Source: Bacteroidota bacterium (lineage in GTDB: Bacteria; Bacteroidota; Bacteroidia; Chitinophagales; Chitinophagaceae). Taken from it: a stretch of 64,000 nt of DNA. Numbering within the stretch: the stretch's first letter is position 1; every line of letters starts with the position of its first letter. This document shows positions 45,889 through 55,951 of the stretch, piece by piece. The stretch lies in contig JAFDXP010000061.1 in NCBI GenBank assembly GCA_018267875.1, positions 1 to 64,000 on the forward strand, in the 5' to 3' direction. Both the position numbers and the translations under genes were made by a program. The notes beneath the pieces are model-generated. The model ran no database searches. It saw only the letters and a program-made list of their open reading frames with translations, and was not told the DNA's origin.

Positions 45889-47949
45889 ATGAGGCGAGCA
45901 ATCCAAATATGGATACTATTTTTTCTTCTACTTCTTAATTCGTCTTGGGCTTGTGCACAAGAAGAAGGTGGGCGTTTGTCTGATTCGTTAGAAATTTTGA
46001 TACGACTTCATCCTCAAAAAGATACCACCAGAGCTCTATTATTGGCTAAACAATCTTTTTTTTCTTTTGGTATAAATGCAAATGCCGGTGTTCGTGAAGC
46101 TACTGAAGCTTTGGCTATTTCTGATTCTTTAAAATGGGAAAAAGGAGCTGCATTGGCTCTGCAATCAAGAGGTGCCTGTTATTGGTCACTTAGCAACTAC
46201 AAGGCGTCTGTAGAAGATTACCTTCGATCCATTCAATTGTTCAAAGTTTTAGGAATGGACAATTTAGTAGCCCAAAATTTAGTTAGTTTGGGTGCTGTTA
46301 GCCAAGCTATCGGGGATATTTCGTCAGCAAAAGCATATTATACCAACGGAGCAGATGCTTTTAAAAAAATAAAAAACTATAAGGGTTTTATTGGTGCATT
46401 ATATGATTTGGCATACGCGCACATGAGCCTTCTACAATATGATACGGCACAAACTATCATTGAATCTGGAATTAAGAATGCTTTAGAGCACCACATTCCA
46501 AAAGAATATGTTTCTGGCAAAATAAATTTGGCTGAACTTTTCAACACCAGCAATCAGTTCAATTCCGCTAAAGCACTTTTAGATAGCTTGGTAAATGAAA
46601 AATTTGGTGCATTAGAGCCATTTAGTGCTGCCTTTTGTTATGATCAATTAAGCAATCTTTTATCTACCCAAAAAGACTACAATCAAGCATTAGCCTATAG
46701 AAAAAAAGCACTTTTCTTTTACAACCGGATAAAACACTATGGGCAAATTAATGAAAGCCACTTACAAATTGGAAACCTATACTATTTACTAAGCAAAAAT
46801 CCTTACAATAAAGCTGAAAAAGGTTACTATTTACAAAAGGCTGAAAGAGAAATTAAACAAGTTGTGGGTAGGGGTCGCGAGAACACCCTACATGAGCTGG
46901 GGCTTGCATATCATGTTTTGCAAATGGTAAATGAAGCTCGAGGAAATTTCAAGCAGGCTTACCACTATCAAAGCTTGTCAAAACAAGTGTCTGATAGTAT
47001 TTTCAGAAAAGAAAACCAAAGTGAAGCAGTTGCCAGATCCGTTGGTTATGTATATCAACGTTCTAAAGATTCTTTAGCCTTTGTGAGTCAAGTAACGCAA
47101 TTGCAACTAACTTCATATTTTAATAAAAAATTAGTTGAAGATTACCGAAAGCAACAAACAATTTTATACTTTTTGATAGTTGCTGGCATTCTTCTTACTC
47201 TTGTGATTATTCTTCTTTATCAAAGAAGCTTAAAAAATACACTGCTAAACAATAAATTGTTTCAGCAATCCATGATACAAAAAATGCAAGAAACTGATTT
47301 TGAACACAGAATGAATGAACTGTCTTCACGCGCACTGCAAACCCAAATGAATCCCCACTTCATTTTTAATTGTCTTAATGGTATTCGATTATTAGTAGAA
47401 CAAAACGATAGCAGTTCGGCATCTGCCTATTTGATCAAGTTTTCCCGACTAATTCGTCTTATGTTAGAGTCCTCATCAAAAGAATTAGTGTCTATTAATG
47501 ATGAAATTGATTCCCTTTATTTATATCTTGAACTAGAAAAACTACGGTTTAAAGAAAAACTTTCTTTTGTTATGAAGTTGGATTTGCCCAATCAAAACGA
47601 TATATATGTACCACCCATGCTTATTCAACCATTTATTGAAAACGCAATCTGGCATGGTTTGATGCCTAAACAAAACGGTGGCTGTGTATCCATTCAAATG
47701 AAAAGTGACACCTCAAATCGAACACTTATTGTTACGATAGAAGATGATGGAATTGGATTGACAAAATCAAAATCTCAAAAAAAAGAAAATGATGACAAGC
47801 CCTCGCGTGGTATGTCATTAACTTCAGATCGTTTAAAACTTTTGGGCAATAAACTCAATCGCTCATGGTCAATAAAACATAGTGAAATTGTAATGAACGA
47901 AATCGAAATTGGTGGAACAATAATTACCTTAAACATTCCTTACAAATGA
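45889..47949 (+). CDS. TPR-containing LytS-type sensor histidine kinase
   Basis: 686 residues. Signal peptide or anchor at 1-23 (SSWACAQ). TPR-like helices cover about 60-380, predicted periplasmic, and one membrane helix lies near 425-445 (TILYFLIVAGILLTLVIILLY). The His_kinase domain (PF06580 type) has phospho-acceptor His490 in QMNPHFIFNCLNG. The ATPase has PPMLIQPFIENAIWHGL and EDDGIGL. This family pairs with LytTR regulators, and the regulator gene overlaps its stop by 4 bases (ATGA). It should sense an envelope or peptide signal and act on that regulator. It is divergent from the NHL-lipoprotein operon, a possible target. Confidence 0.93.
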   Translation: MRRAIQIWILFFLLLLNSSWACAQEEGGRLSDSLEILIRLHPQKDTTRALLLAKQSFFSFGINANAGVREATEALAISDSLKWEKGAALALQSRGACYWSLSNYKASVEDYLRSIQLFKVLGMDNLVAQNLVSLGAVSQAIGDISSAKAYYTNGADAFKKIKNYKGFIGALYDLAYAHMSLLQYDTAQTIIESGIKNALEHHIPKEYVSGKINLAELFNTSNQFNSAKALLDSLVNEKFGALEPFSAAFCYDQLSNLLSTQKDYNQALAYRKKALFFYNRIKHYGQINESHLQIGNLYYLLSKNPYNKAEKGYYLQKAEREIKQVVGRGRENTLHELGLAYHVLQMVNEARGNFKQAYHYQSLSKQVSDSIFRKENQSEAVARSVGYVYQRSKDSLAFVSQVTQLQLTSYFNKKLVEDYRKQQTILYFLIVAGILLTLVIILLYQRSLKNTLLNNKLFQQSMIQKMQETDFEHRMNELSSRALQTQMNPHFIFNCLNGIRLLVEQNDSSSASAYLIKFSRLIRLMLESSSKELVSINDEIDSLYLYLELEKLRFKEKLSFVMKLDLPNQNDIYVPPMLIQPFIENAIWHGLMPKQNGGCVSIQMKSDTSNRTLIVTIEDDGIGLTKSKSQKKENDDKPSRGMSLTSDRLKLLGNKLNRSWSIKHSEIVMNEIEIGGTIITLNIPYK

Positions 47950-48692
47950 AAAACATACAAGCAATTGTAGTAGATGATGAACGAGATAGTACCAAACTTC
48001 TTGAAATATTGATTAGACGACATTGTCCAGAGGTTGAAATTTTAAAAGTATTTCACAATAGTGTAGAAGCTCGAGACCATTTGTTTTCACATCAACCTGA
48101 TTTATTGTTTTTGGATATTGAAATGCCCATACTCAATGGATTTGACTTATTGAAACAACTTACGCCTATTCATTTCAACACTATATTTATAACTGCCTAT
48201 AATCAATATGCTGTTCGTGCATTTAAATGTGCTGCTTTAGATTATTTAGTAAAACCGGTTGATCCATCAGAACTGATAGAAGCTGTTTCAAAAGTAAAAA
48301 TATTCAACAATAGTTTATCTACTGAACACATAACTGCTTCTGAAGAATTTTTCCAATCAAGAACTCCAATTAACAAAATTGTAATTCCCTCCTCTACTGA
48401 ATTTCGCTTTATTTCCTTTATTGACATAATATACATTGAGGCAAATGATAATTATATCTGTATATATATGAACAATGGTGAAAAACATGTTGTTTCAAAA
48501 ACGCTAAAAGAAGTTCAATCAATTTTTGAAGAATCACATTTCATGCGAATAAATCGCCAATATATGGTCAATTTGAACAAGATTGTTACACTTCAACGAA
48601 ACGAAAATATACTAATTTTAGAAAATGGAATTACATTACCTATTTCACGCATTCATAAAGATACTCTTTTAGATCGTTTCAATAGGTTTTAG
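47946..48692 (+). CDS. LytTR-type response regulator
   Basis: 248 residues. Receiver residues are VDDE at 9-12, phospho-acceptor Asp57 in LLFLDIEMPILNG, and Lys103 in DYLVKPVDP. The LytTR DNA-binding domain runs from about 140 to the end, with FISFIDIIYIEANDNYICIY and HFMRINRQYMVNLNKIV. Its ATG overlaps the kinase TGA, so translation is coupled. Paired with the kinase just upstream. A convergent hairpin at 48698-48734 separates it from the oxidase genes. Confidence 0.94.
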   Translation: MKNIQAIVVDDERDSTKLLEILIRRHCPEVEILKVFHNSVEARDHLFSHQPDLLFLDIEMPILNGFDLLKQLTPIHFNTIFITAYNQYAVRAFKCAALDYLVKPVDPSELIEAVSKVKIFNNSLSTEHITASEEFFQSRTPINKIVIPSSTEFRFISFIDIIYIEANDNYICIYMNNGEKHVVSKTLKEVQSIFEESHFMRINRQYMVNLNKIVTLQRNENILILENGITLPISRIHKDTLLDRFNRF

Positions 48693-48697
48693 AATTG

Positions 48698-48734
48698 AAA
48701 AGAGGCTATCTTCTATATGGAATCAAGCCTCTTT
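48698..48734. terminator. Bidirectional hairpin between the LytTR regulator and cytochrome oxidase operon
   Basis: AAAGAGGCT (48698-48706) and AGCCTCTTT (48726-48734) form a perfect 9-bp stem with a 19-base loop between two convergent genes. T tracts are short on both sides, so efficiency is uncertain. The position, 5 bases after one stop and 32 bases after the other, favours terminator use. Confidence 0.6.
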
Positions 48735-48765
48735 GGTATAATGCATTAAATTAAGTAAAGGTCAA

Positions 48766-50586
48766 TTAATGTACCTCTTCACCTGGTCGAGCAGGAACGG
48801 TTTGAGGAATAAAATCCTTGCCATTTCCGTCATCCTTATAGTCATAAGGCCAGCGGTGTACTTCTGGAATTTCTCCTTCCCAATTACCATGTCCGGGAAC
48901 AATCGGGGTTGTCCATTCTAAAGTTGTACTGCCCCAAGGATTCAATTCATTTACTTTTCGTCCACGGAAAATGCTGATAAAGAAATTAAAAACAAAGAGT
49001 AACTGAGCAAAAAATACAACTATTACTGCAATAGAAATAAAGGCATTCAATCCATCAAATTGTTTGAAAGATTCCCAAGCACTATAATCATAATAACGAC
49101 GAGGCATTCCAGCAATTCCTTCGTAGTGCATAGGCCAGAAAATGACATAAGCACCAACAAATGTCAAGAAAAAGTGAATGTAACCAAGTGTATTATTCAT
49201 AAAGCGACCAAACATTTTTGGAAACCAATGATATATACCTGCGAACATTCCTAGAAAACTCGACACACCCATAACCATATGGAAGTGGGCTATTACGAAA
49301 TATGTATCATGCAAATGAATATCTAAAGCTGAATTTCCCAGAAAAATACCTGTAAGTCCACCTGAAATAAACATAGAAACAAATCCTAATGCAAAAACCA
49401 TTGGTACAGTAAAACGAAGATTACCACGCCAAATAGTTGTAAGCCAATTAAAAGTTTTTACAGACGAAGGAACAGCAATCAGCAAAGTCATTAAAACAAA
49501 TATGGAACCTAAGAAAGGGCTCATTCCCGTTACGAACATGTGGTGCGCCCAAACTAAGAATGAAAGAAAGGTAATTCCAATAAGTGAAATAATCATAGCT
49601 GTATATCCAAAAATTGGTTTTCTACTATGGTTTGAAAGCATTTCAGAAGCTATACCCATGCCAGGAAGCATAATAATATAAACTTCAGGATGTCCTAAGA
49701 ACCAAAATAAATGTTGATACAAGATAGCTGAACCACCAATATGAGGAAGTGCTTTACCACCAATAAATATTTCAGACAAATAGAAAGAAGTACCAAAGTT
49801 GCGGTCAAAAATCAACAATACAAAACCTGATAGCAACACAGGGAAAGACAATACTCCAATTACAGCAGTAAAGAAAAGAGCCCAAATGGTTAGTGGCATA
49901 CGAGTCATGCTCATGCCTTTAGTTCTCATGTTTAAGATTGTAGAAATATAATTTAAACCACCTAACAAAGAGGAAACAACAAATAAAGCCATGGCTATCA
50001 ACCATAAATCCATACCTAATCCTGATCCTAATGAAGCTTCACGAATTGCACTTAATGGAGGATAAGCAGTCCAACCGCCAGAAGCAGGCCCTGTTTGAAT
50101 AAACAAAGAGCTAAACATGATTATGCTGGCTAAAAAGAAAAACCAATATGAAAGCATATTCATAAAAGGTGAAGCCATATCTCTTGCACCCAATTGCAAG
50201 GGAATTAAAAAATTAGCAAAGGTACCGGTAAGTCCGGCAGTTAACACAAAAAAGATCAGAATAGTGCCATGCATGGTAACTAATGCATAGTAAAACTCAG
50301 GACTTAACTTTCCTCCTTTTGCCCAATCTCCCAAGAAGGTTTCCATAATGGGAAATGTATGATCTGGAAAACCTAATTGCAAACGAAAAAAAACTGAAAA
50401 TAAGGCTCCAATAATAGCCCAAATAATACCCGTAATCAGGAATTGCTTAGCAATAATTTTATGATCCTGACTAAAAATATACTTGGAAATAAAATGTTGT
50501 TCGTGATGGTCATGCCCATCATGTCCATGATGATCGATGGTTCCATGACCCACATTTGCTGATTCTAAAATAACTTGATTAGCCAT
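48766..50586 (-). CDS. Cytochrome c oxidase subunit I (heme-copper oxidase)
   Basis: 606 residues, the usual length, with about twelve membrane helices. The catalytic region includes GHPEVYIIMLPGMG (the CuB His-Tyr region) and HHMFVTGM. HDTYFVIAHFHMVMG carries the heme a/a3 His ligands. It houses the heme-copper centre that reduces O2 and pumps protons. It is the last gene of the actABCDEF-coxBA operon, 48 bases after subunit II. Subunit III is not downstream here. The N-terminal His-rich stretch (HGTIDHHGHDGHDHHEQH) is notable but may just be a linker. Confidence 0.96.
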   Translation of the reverse strand: MANQVILESANVGHGTIDHHGHDGHDHHEQHFISKYIFSQDHKIIAKQFLITGIIWAIIGALFSVFFRLQLGFPDHTFPIMETFLGDWAKGGKLSPEFYYALVTMHGTILIFFVLTAGLTGTFANFLIPLQLGARDMASPFMNMLSYWFFFLASIIMFSSLFIQTGPASGGWTAYPPLSAIREASLGSGLGMDLWLIAMALFVVSSLLGGLNYISTILNMRTKGMSMTRMPLTIWALFFTAVIGVLSFPVLLSGFVLLIFDRNFGTSFYLSEIFIGGKALPHIGGSAILYQHLFWFLGHPEVYIIMLPGMGIASEMLSNHSRKPIFGYTAMIISLIGITFLSFLVWAHHMFVTGMSPFLGSIFVLMTLLIAVPSSVKTFNWLTTIWRGNLRFTVPMVFALGFVSMFISGGLTGIFLGNSALDIHLHDTYFVIAHFHMVMGVSSFLGMFAGIYHWFPKMFGRFMNNTLGYIHFFLTFVGAYVIFWPMHYEGIAGMPRRYYDYSAWESFKQFDGLNAFISIAVIVVFFAQLLFVFNFFISIFRGRKVNELNPWGSTTLEWTTPIVPGHGNWEGEIPEVHRWPYDYKDDGNGKDFIPQTVPARPGEEVH

Positions 50587-50634
50587 TGTATTCTCTTTAT
50601 TGATTGCTTTTCTAACCCTAAATTATAAAAAAGA

Positions 50635-51684
50635 TTAGTTCATAGTGATTGCTTTGGAAGTCGTTGCTTTGGACGTAGTGTCGGTACCCTGCGTTGCTGC
50701 ATCAACAGGGGCATTCATGGAGGCATAGTATGATTTTTGCATCATAAGCCAAGCCTTATGTTGAATTTCAGTTTCTACAATAACAGTACCACGCATAGAA
50801 TAGTGACCTTTGCCACACATTTGATCACAAGAAATCTCATAAACAAAATTAGGATTTCCAGTTATTTTTTTCATTTCTGCAGTAGTAATTGTTGGCGTAA
50901 ACCACATTGTAGTTACAATGCCTGGAACTGCATCCATTTTCATACGAAAATGAGCTAAACCAACATCATGAATAACATCGCGAGAGCCAATAATTAGTTT
51001 AACCGGTTTATTAACAATTAAGTGCATTTCACCGTTCTCGGCAATTATATCATCATGATTGGCTTTATCATTCCAATCTAATCCAAGAACATTATTTGCA
51101 TCATTAATGTTTCTAAAATCGCGCTTCCCAAGAACTTTATCCTTACCAGGATAACGAATTATCCAGTTAAATTGTTTTCCTACTATTTCGACAACCTGTG
51201 AATTTTCAGGAGCAGGAGCGGTCATACTTGACCAAGCACGCAAACCAATGGCTACTAATACAGCCATAGTGATAGCCGGAACTGTTGTCCATAACAATTC
51301 TAATTTATTGTTGTGAGGGAAATAATATGAAGTACGCTTTTCGGATGCTTGATAACGGAAAGTAAACCAAAACAATAATGTTTGGGTTATAAAAAATACA
51401 ATACCGGTAAGAATCAAGGTAACTTTCAGCATGTCATCATATTTCACACCGTGGTCAGAAGCTGAGACAGGAAGCATTTTAGGCATCATATATTCATGAC
51501 ATTCCCAAATTCCCCATACACCAAAAACAAACACGGCTACCATAAGCCATGCAATTGTTCGATTAGTTTGTCGCTCTACCTTTTCCTTCCCGCGAAGTAT
51601 GGCTGCATATTCACTTGCCTTTGCTATCTGATAAATAATGATAAATACCAGTGCAATTAGTGTTATTGTTAGAAATCCCGACAT
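50635..51684 (-). CDS. Cytochrome c oxidase subunit II
   Basis: 349 residues. Four hydrophobic helices (about 3-19, 44-62, 85-107, 130-147) precede the soluble CuA domain. The CuA ligands are seen as His in IHDVGLAHF and as Cys-Xaa3-Cys-Xaa3-His-Xaa2-Met in EISCDQMCGKGHYSM. Most subunit II proteins have two helices, so there is an N-terminal extension of two. No CxxCH is present, so this is not a caa3-type fusion. It accepts electrons for subunit I and follows actF by 86 bases. Confidence 0.94.
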   Translation of the reverse strand: MSGFLTITLIALVFIIIYQIAKASEYAAILRGKEKVERQTNRTIAWLMVAVFVFGVWGIWECHEYMMPKMLPVSASDHGVKYDDMLKVTLILTGIVFFITQTLLFWFTFRYQASEKRTSYYFPHNNKLELLWTTVPAITMAVLVAIGLRAWSSMTAPAPENSQVVEIVGKQFNWIIRYPGKDKVLGKRDFRNINDANNVLGLDWNDKANHDDIIAENGEMHLIVNKPVKLIIGSRDVIHDVGLAHFRMKMDAVPGIVTTMWFTPTITTAEMKKITGNPNFVYEISCDQMCGKGHYSMRGTVIVETEIQHKAWLMMQKSYYASMNAPVDAATQGTDTTSKATTSKAITMN

Positions 51685-51770
51685 AGTCAGTGTACGTTGT
51701 ATTTACTAATTAATTATTCTTTTGTGCTATAAAATATTCAATTCAAACTCAAAAAAAGGGAAATTGTCAT

Positions 51771-53003
51771 TTAACTTTGGTGCAATAACGCTTCTTTGAG
51801 TAATGGATGATTATTTGGTATTAATGATGCTTTCGTTAACGAATTAGCAACCGTAAAAATAAACAATCCGATAAAACCAGCAAAAATACCCAATTCATAC
51901 CAACTTAAGTGCCAATGTTCGCCTAATGGTCCAGGCATAGTCATGATATAAAAATCTAACCAGTGCCCAAAAATAAGAACTAATGCCATAAAGCTTACGG
52001 TAAAATAGTTACGCTTACTAGGACGTGACATCAAGATCAATATAGGCATAATGAAGTTGATCACAAAGGTAGCGTACCAAATTAAACCATAAGGTCCTTG
52101 TTGACGAATTTTAAAATACGTAGTTTCTTCAGAAATGTTTGCATACCAAATCAACATATACTGGTCAAACCATACATATGTCCAAAAGATACTAAAAGCA
52201 AACATAAATTTTCCTAAGTCATGAATGTGTTCTTTTGTTACAATTTCAAGATTTCCTTGATTTTTCAAATAAACAACAATTAATAAAATTACAGACATAC
52301 CAGAAACAAAAGCACTTGCCCAAGTGTACCAACTAAACATGGTCGAATACCAATGTGCATCAATACTCATAATCCACATCCAAGGAGTTGTACTCATTTG
52401 TGTCAAAGCATAGACAACCAAGAAAGCTCCTGACCAACGTATAGTTTTCCAATAATTTTGGGTTGCATTTTTAGATGCCTTTTCTTGATCAATAGAGATA
52501 GTTCTAAATTTTCGACCAAAAAATGACCATAGTCCAATTGTTACTACTGTAAACCCAACAAACATTGCCGGATTAAGAAAGCCTCTTTTCCCTTCTAAAA
52601 TTTTATCACCATCTGGATGAACCCAATGATAAATCGGGTTATGTCCATCAATATTAAATACAAATGCTGTTAAAAAAAGAATAATCATTGTGATTAATCC
52701 AAAAATCCAAACATTGGCACCTATGGCTTCAGGAATACGCTTATAGGCAATCAGCCATGAACCTTGAGCTAATGAAACAGCTGCTTGAATAAATACACAA
52801 GCCACTGTTATCAGTAGAAAATATACACTGTTATGCAGCAATACGATCCAAAACCGGGTCTTTTCCGCATGCATAATTTCATGGTTAGCCGCATTACTAT
52901 TGAGTAAGGTGAAAGCACCAATCAGAAGGGTAACCACACCGATTATCATCAATACCAGACTCGTGGTCTTCAATCGTGCCGGTATCTCAAAACGTTCGTT
53001 CAT
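51771..53003 (-). CDS. actF: Alternative complex III subunit ActF (membrane protein)
   Basis: 410 residues with about ten membrane helices. The position after actE and before cox subunit II, the helix pattern and the NrfD-related sequence (PMLLLMSRPS-like PILILMSRPSKRN, GHWLDFYIMTMPGP) identify ActF, the ActC paralogue of alternative complex III. It forms part of the membrane core that moves electrons from quinol and may translocate protons. No heme or iron-sulfur ligands are seen, as expected. Confidence 0.9.
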   Translation of the reverse strand: MNERFEIPARLKTTSLVLMIIGVVTLLIGAFTLLNSNAANHEIMHAEKTRFWIVLLHNSVYFLLITVACVFIQAAVSLAQGSWLIAYKRIPEAIGANVWIFGLITMIILFLTAFVFNIDGHNPIYHWVHPDGDKILEGKRGFLNPAMFVGFTVVTIGLWSFFGRKFRTISIDQEKASKNATQNYWKTIRWSGAFLVVYALTQMSTTPWMWIMSIDAHWYSTMFSWYTWASAFVSGMSVILLIVVYLKNQGNLEIVTKEHIHDLGKFMFAFSIFWTYVWFDQYMLIWYANISEETTYFKIRQQGPYGLIWYATFVINFIMPILILMSRPSKRNYFTVSFMALVLIFGHWLDFYIMTMPGPLGEHWHLSWYELGIFAGFIGLFIFTVANSLTKASLIPNNHPLLKEALLHQS

Positions 53004-53049
53004 TGGTTGACTTTATTATTAGTTTCTCGAAATTTTATTTTATATATAA

Positions 53050-53727
53050 TTAATGTGATGCCTTTGCGACATCACCAGTTTTCTTTACACCTGATGTATC
53101 AGCTGAAGGACTACTTGTGTTAGCAGGTGCATTGTTGATACCGAAAGCAAAAGGTACACCGCCATTTTCAGATTGTACTTTTTTTATGTACGCAATTACT
53201 TGCCAGCGTTGCTTCATATCAAGTTGGCTTGAGTATGATCCCATTGCATTCTTGCCAAATTTTACGGCAGCATACATTTGACCTACAGGCATGTGCAGAT
53301 ACTTGGCATCTTTAAAATTAGCAGGCATTGATGCAAATTTACCACTGGCAAATAAGGGTCCTTGTCCGTCTAACTTTTGACCGTGGCAAATACCACAATA
53401 AATATCGAACAATCTTTTCCCTTCTTTCAGTTCATCATCTGAAAATCGAAGGTTTGTGGTAAATGATTTGTAGGCAGTTGTATCACCTTCCTTTAAATGA
53501 TCAGGAAGTTCATGACCCCGTGCAACTGTACCGGGTACCGGTAAACGACTGGATTGGCTATCTGCAAACACAGGGTTATATGTGTAGGCATCATACGCCC
53601 TTGAGTAAACCATATCCGGTGCATAAGTACGACCCGGATTTCGGTGTTTTTCCCCATTTTGGTTACACGCCGCGAGTCCGAGACCTGCCATTAGGCTTGC
53701 CACTACTATGCTTTTGGTCTTATTCAT
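53050..53727 (-). CDS. actE: Alternative complex III subunit ActE, monoheme cytochrome c
   Basis: 225 residues from ATG 53727; the longer frame to 53754 starts with TTG. A lipoprotein signal ends LGLAACNQN, so the N-terminal Cys is probably lipidated. One heme c site is present, CGICHGQ, and the distal Met is probably in the SQLDMKQRW or PANFKDAKYLHMPVG region. The subunit passes electrons from the ActA heme chain towards the oxidase. It lies between actD and actF. Confidence 0.92.
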   Translation of the reverse strand: MNKTKSIVVASLMAGLGLAACNQNGEKHRNPGRTYAPDMVYSRAYDAYTYNPVFADSQSSRLPVPGTVARGHELPDHLKEGDTTAYKSFTTNLRFSDDELKEGKRLFDIYCGICHGQKLDGQGPLFASGKFASMPANFKDAKYLHMPVGQMYAAVKFGKNAMGSYSSQLDMKQRWQVIAYIKKVQSENGGVPFAFGINNAPANTSSPSADTSGVKKTGDVAKASH

Positions 53728-53776
53728 ATAAGCTGAAAAAAATACAAAATTCAATGTTCAAATTTAAACCAGATAG

Positions 53777-54355
53777 TTAAGAGCCGGCTAATTGATAATC
53801 TTCTTCTTTATCCCAACGTCCATACCACCATTCTGTTTCTGCATTCTGCACACTGGTTTCCACCGCTCCAGTAGTTTTTAAAAAATCAACTACTTCTTGT
53901 TCCGTAACTTGATCGTTCAGTTCGACTGCCATTACAAACAAATCATCTGTTTGACGTGGATGAAATAAATGTTTTTTAACGCCCGGCATGATTTGGTTGA
54001 GGTAGCAAAAAGTTAGCACCATACCCACTGCAGAGAATAATACGGTTAATTCGAAAGTAATCGGAATAAATGCAGGAAGAGCAAAATGTGGTTTACCGCC
54101 AAAAACCATAGGCCAATCGGAAGTAAATATCCAACCCATAAAACCTAAAGCAGTTGCCGTACCTGCTAATCCATAAATAAATCCGACAACGTGCAAGTCG
54201 GTTTCTTTTAAACCCATAGCCTGATCCAGTCCGTGTACAGGAAATGGAGTGTACACATCATGCATTTTGTAGCCACTATGACGTACTTTTTTGACAGCGG
54301 GAAATAAAACTTCCTCATCGTCATAGCAAGCAACTGCAAATTTTTTTATAGCCAT
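53777..54355 (-). CDS. actD: Alternative complex III subunit ActD (DUF3341)
   Basis: 192 residues. KFAVACYDDEEVLFPAVKKVR is the DUF3341 start, followed by two membrane helices (about 58-80 and 95-120) and a soluble domain. This family is the ActD subunit. It lies between actC and actE with 22 and 69 bases to the neighbours' coding ends. Function is structural, with a proposed role in proton translocation. Confidence 0.9.
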   Translation of the reverse strand: MAIKKFAVACYDDEEVLFPAVKKVRHSGYKMHDVYTPFPVHGLDQAMGLKETDLHVVGFIYGLAGTATALGFMGWIFTSDWPMVFGGKPHFALPAFIPITFELTVLFSAVGMVLTFCYLNQIMPGVKKHLFHPRQTDDLFVMAVELNDQVTEQEVVDFLKTTGAVETSVQNAETEWWYGRWDKEEDYQLAGS

Positions 54356-54424
54356 TTCAATTCAAAAATTCAATGTTAATTGTTGTTCCAAAAATTACAT
54401 TTGGCAATTCAGTCATTTTTACTA

Positions 54425-55864
54425 TTAATGGTGATGCGCTTCAGCTTGTTCGTGAATAAACTCTTCTGTACTTTTTGCATCAATTTTATCCATCTTATTC
54501 TTATAATTTTCCCCTGATGTTTTCAATACAAATTTGATCTCAGCAATGGCAATTACAGGGAAGTATTTAGCAAATAAGAAGAAGCAAGTAAAGAACAAAC
54601 CAAATGTACCTAAGTAGAAACCGATTTCAGGCCACGTAGGGCTATAATAAGTCCAACTTCCGGGTAAATAGTCTCGGTAAAGAGAAGTAACGATGATTAC
54701 AAATCGTTCAAACCACATACCGATATTCACTACAATAGACATAATGAAGGTAAACGGAATATTACGGCGTAGTTTTTTAAACCAAAACAACTGAGGCGAT
54801 ACAACGTTACAAGTCATCATTGCCCAATAACTCCACCAATAAGGACCTGCAATACGCCATTGGAAAGCTGCTTGTTCATATACTACTTGACTGTACCAAG
54901 CCATAAATAACTCGGTCAAATAGGCAACACCAACAATTGAACCCGTCAGAACAATAACCTTGTTCATAGCTTCTAAATGACCTACTGTAATATATTCTTC
55001 CAATCCCATAATCCGGCGACAAATGATTAATAGTGATTGCACCATAGCAAAGCCGGAAAAGATAGCACCTGCAACAAAGTAAGGTGGGAAGATGGTTGTA
55101 TGCCAACCTGGAATTACCGAAGTAGCAAAGTCAAAAGATACGATTGTATGTACCGAAAGTACAAGCGGTGTAGCAAGTCCGGCAAGTACCAAAGATAATG
55201 CTTCGTGTCTTTGCCAACTTTTTGCAGCACCTGTCCATCCAAATGATGCAAAGCCATACATGAATTTTCTAAATTTTGTTTTAGCTCGATCACGAACGGT
55301 TGCAAAATCAGGAATTAGTCCTGAGTACCAAAACAACAGTGATACGGTAAAATACGTAGAGATTGCAAACACGTCCCAAAGAAGTGGTGAGTCGAAGTTT
55401 GGCCATAATGCTCCGCGACTATTCGGATAAGGCAATACGAAAAAGCCATCCCAAACACGTCCCATGTGAAATATAGGAAATTGACCGGCACACATTACAG
55501 CAAAGATAGTCATTGCTTCTGCGGCGCGATTCACACCTGTTCTCCAACCCTGACGGAACAACAATAAGATGGCAGAGATTAAAGTACCGGCGTGACCGAT
55601 ACCAACCCACCAAACGAAGTTAGTAATATCCCAACCCCAACCTACTGTTCGGTTTACACCCCATGTACCAAGTCCCCAATAAACAGCCCATGTTACAGAG
55701 AACACGCCGAATAATAGTAATAAGACCGAAAAGTAGAACCCGATATACCACATGCGACCAGGTTTTTGCTCTATCGGGCGAACGATGTCTTCTGTTACTT
55801 GGTGATACGTTTTATCACCATCTACCAGTGGTTCCCGTACAAACGATTCGTACTTTAAATGCAT
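54425..55864 (-). CDS. actC: Alternative complex III subunit ActC (NrfD/PsrC family)
   Basis: 479 residues with about ten membrane helices. VSFDFATSVIPGWHTTIFPPYFVAGAIFSG is the NrfD-family quinol-site region. FVWWVGIGHAGTLISAILLLFRQ is its N-terminal signature. It oxidises quinol and supplies electrons to ActB clusters and the ActA hemes. His-rich C-terminus (HEQAEAHHH). Located between actB and actD. Confidence 0.95.
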   Translation of the reverse strand: MHLKYESFVREPLVDGDKTYHQVTEDIVRPIEQKPGRMWYIGFYFSVLLLLFGVFSVTWAVYWGLGTWGVNRTVGWGWDITNFVWWVGIGHAGTLISAILLLFRQGWRTGVNRAAEAMTIFAVMCAGQFPIFHMGRVWDGFFVLPYPNSRGALWPNFDSPLLWDVFAISTYFTVSLLFWYSGLIPDFATVRDRAKTKFRKFMYGFASFGWTGAAKSWQRHEALSLVLAGLATPLVLSVHTIVSFDFATSVIPGWHTTIFPPYFVAGAIFSGFAMVQSLLIICRRIMGLEEYITVGHLEAMNKVIVLTGSIVGVAYLTELFMAWYSQVVYEQAAFQWRIAGPYWWSYWAMMTCNVVSPQLFWFKKLRRNIPFTFIMSIVVNIGMWFERFVIIVTSLYRDYLPGSWTYYSPTWPEIGFYLGTFGLFFTCFFLFAKYFPVIAIAEIKFVLKTSGENYKNKMDKIDAKSTEEFIHEQAEAHHH

Positions 55865-55951
55865 AGCACGTAATTAGTAATAGTTCCTTTTAATTATTTT
55901 CAATTATATTAAACGATCAAGCATTGATGCAGGTAAAAAACCTGTAAGCAA

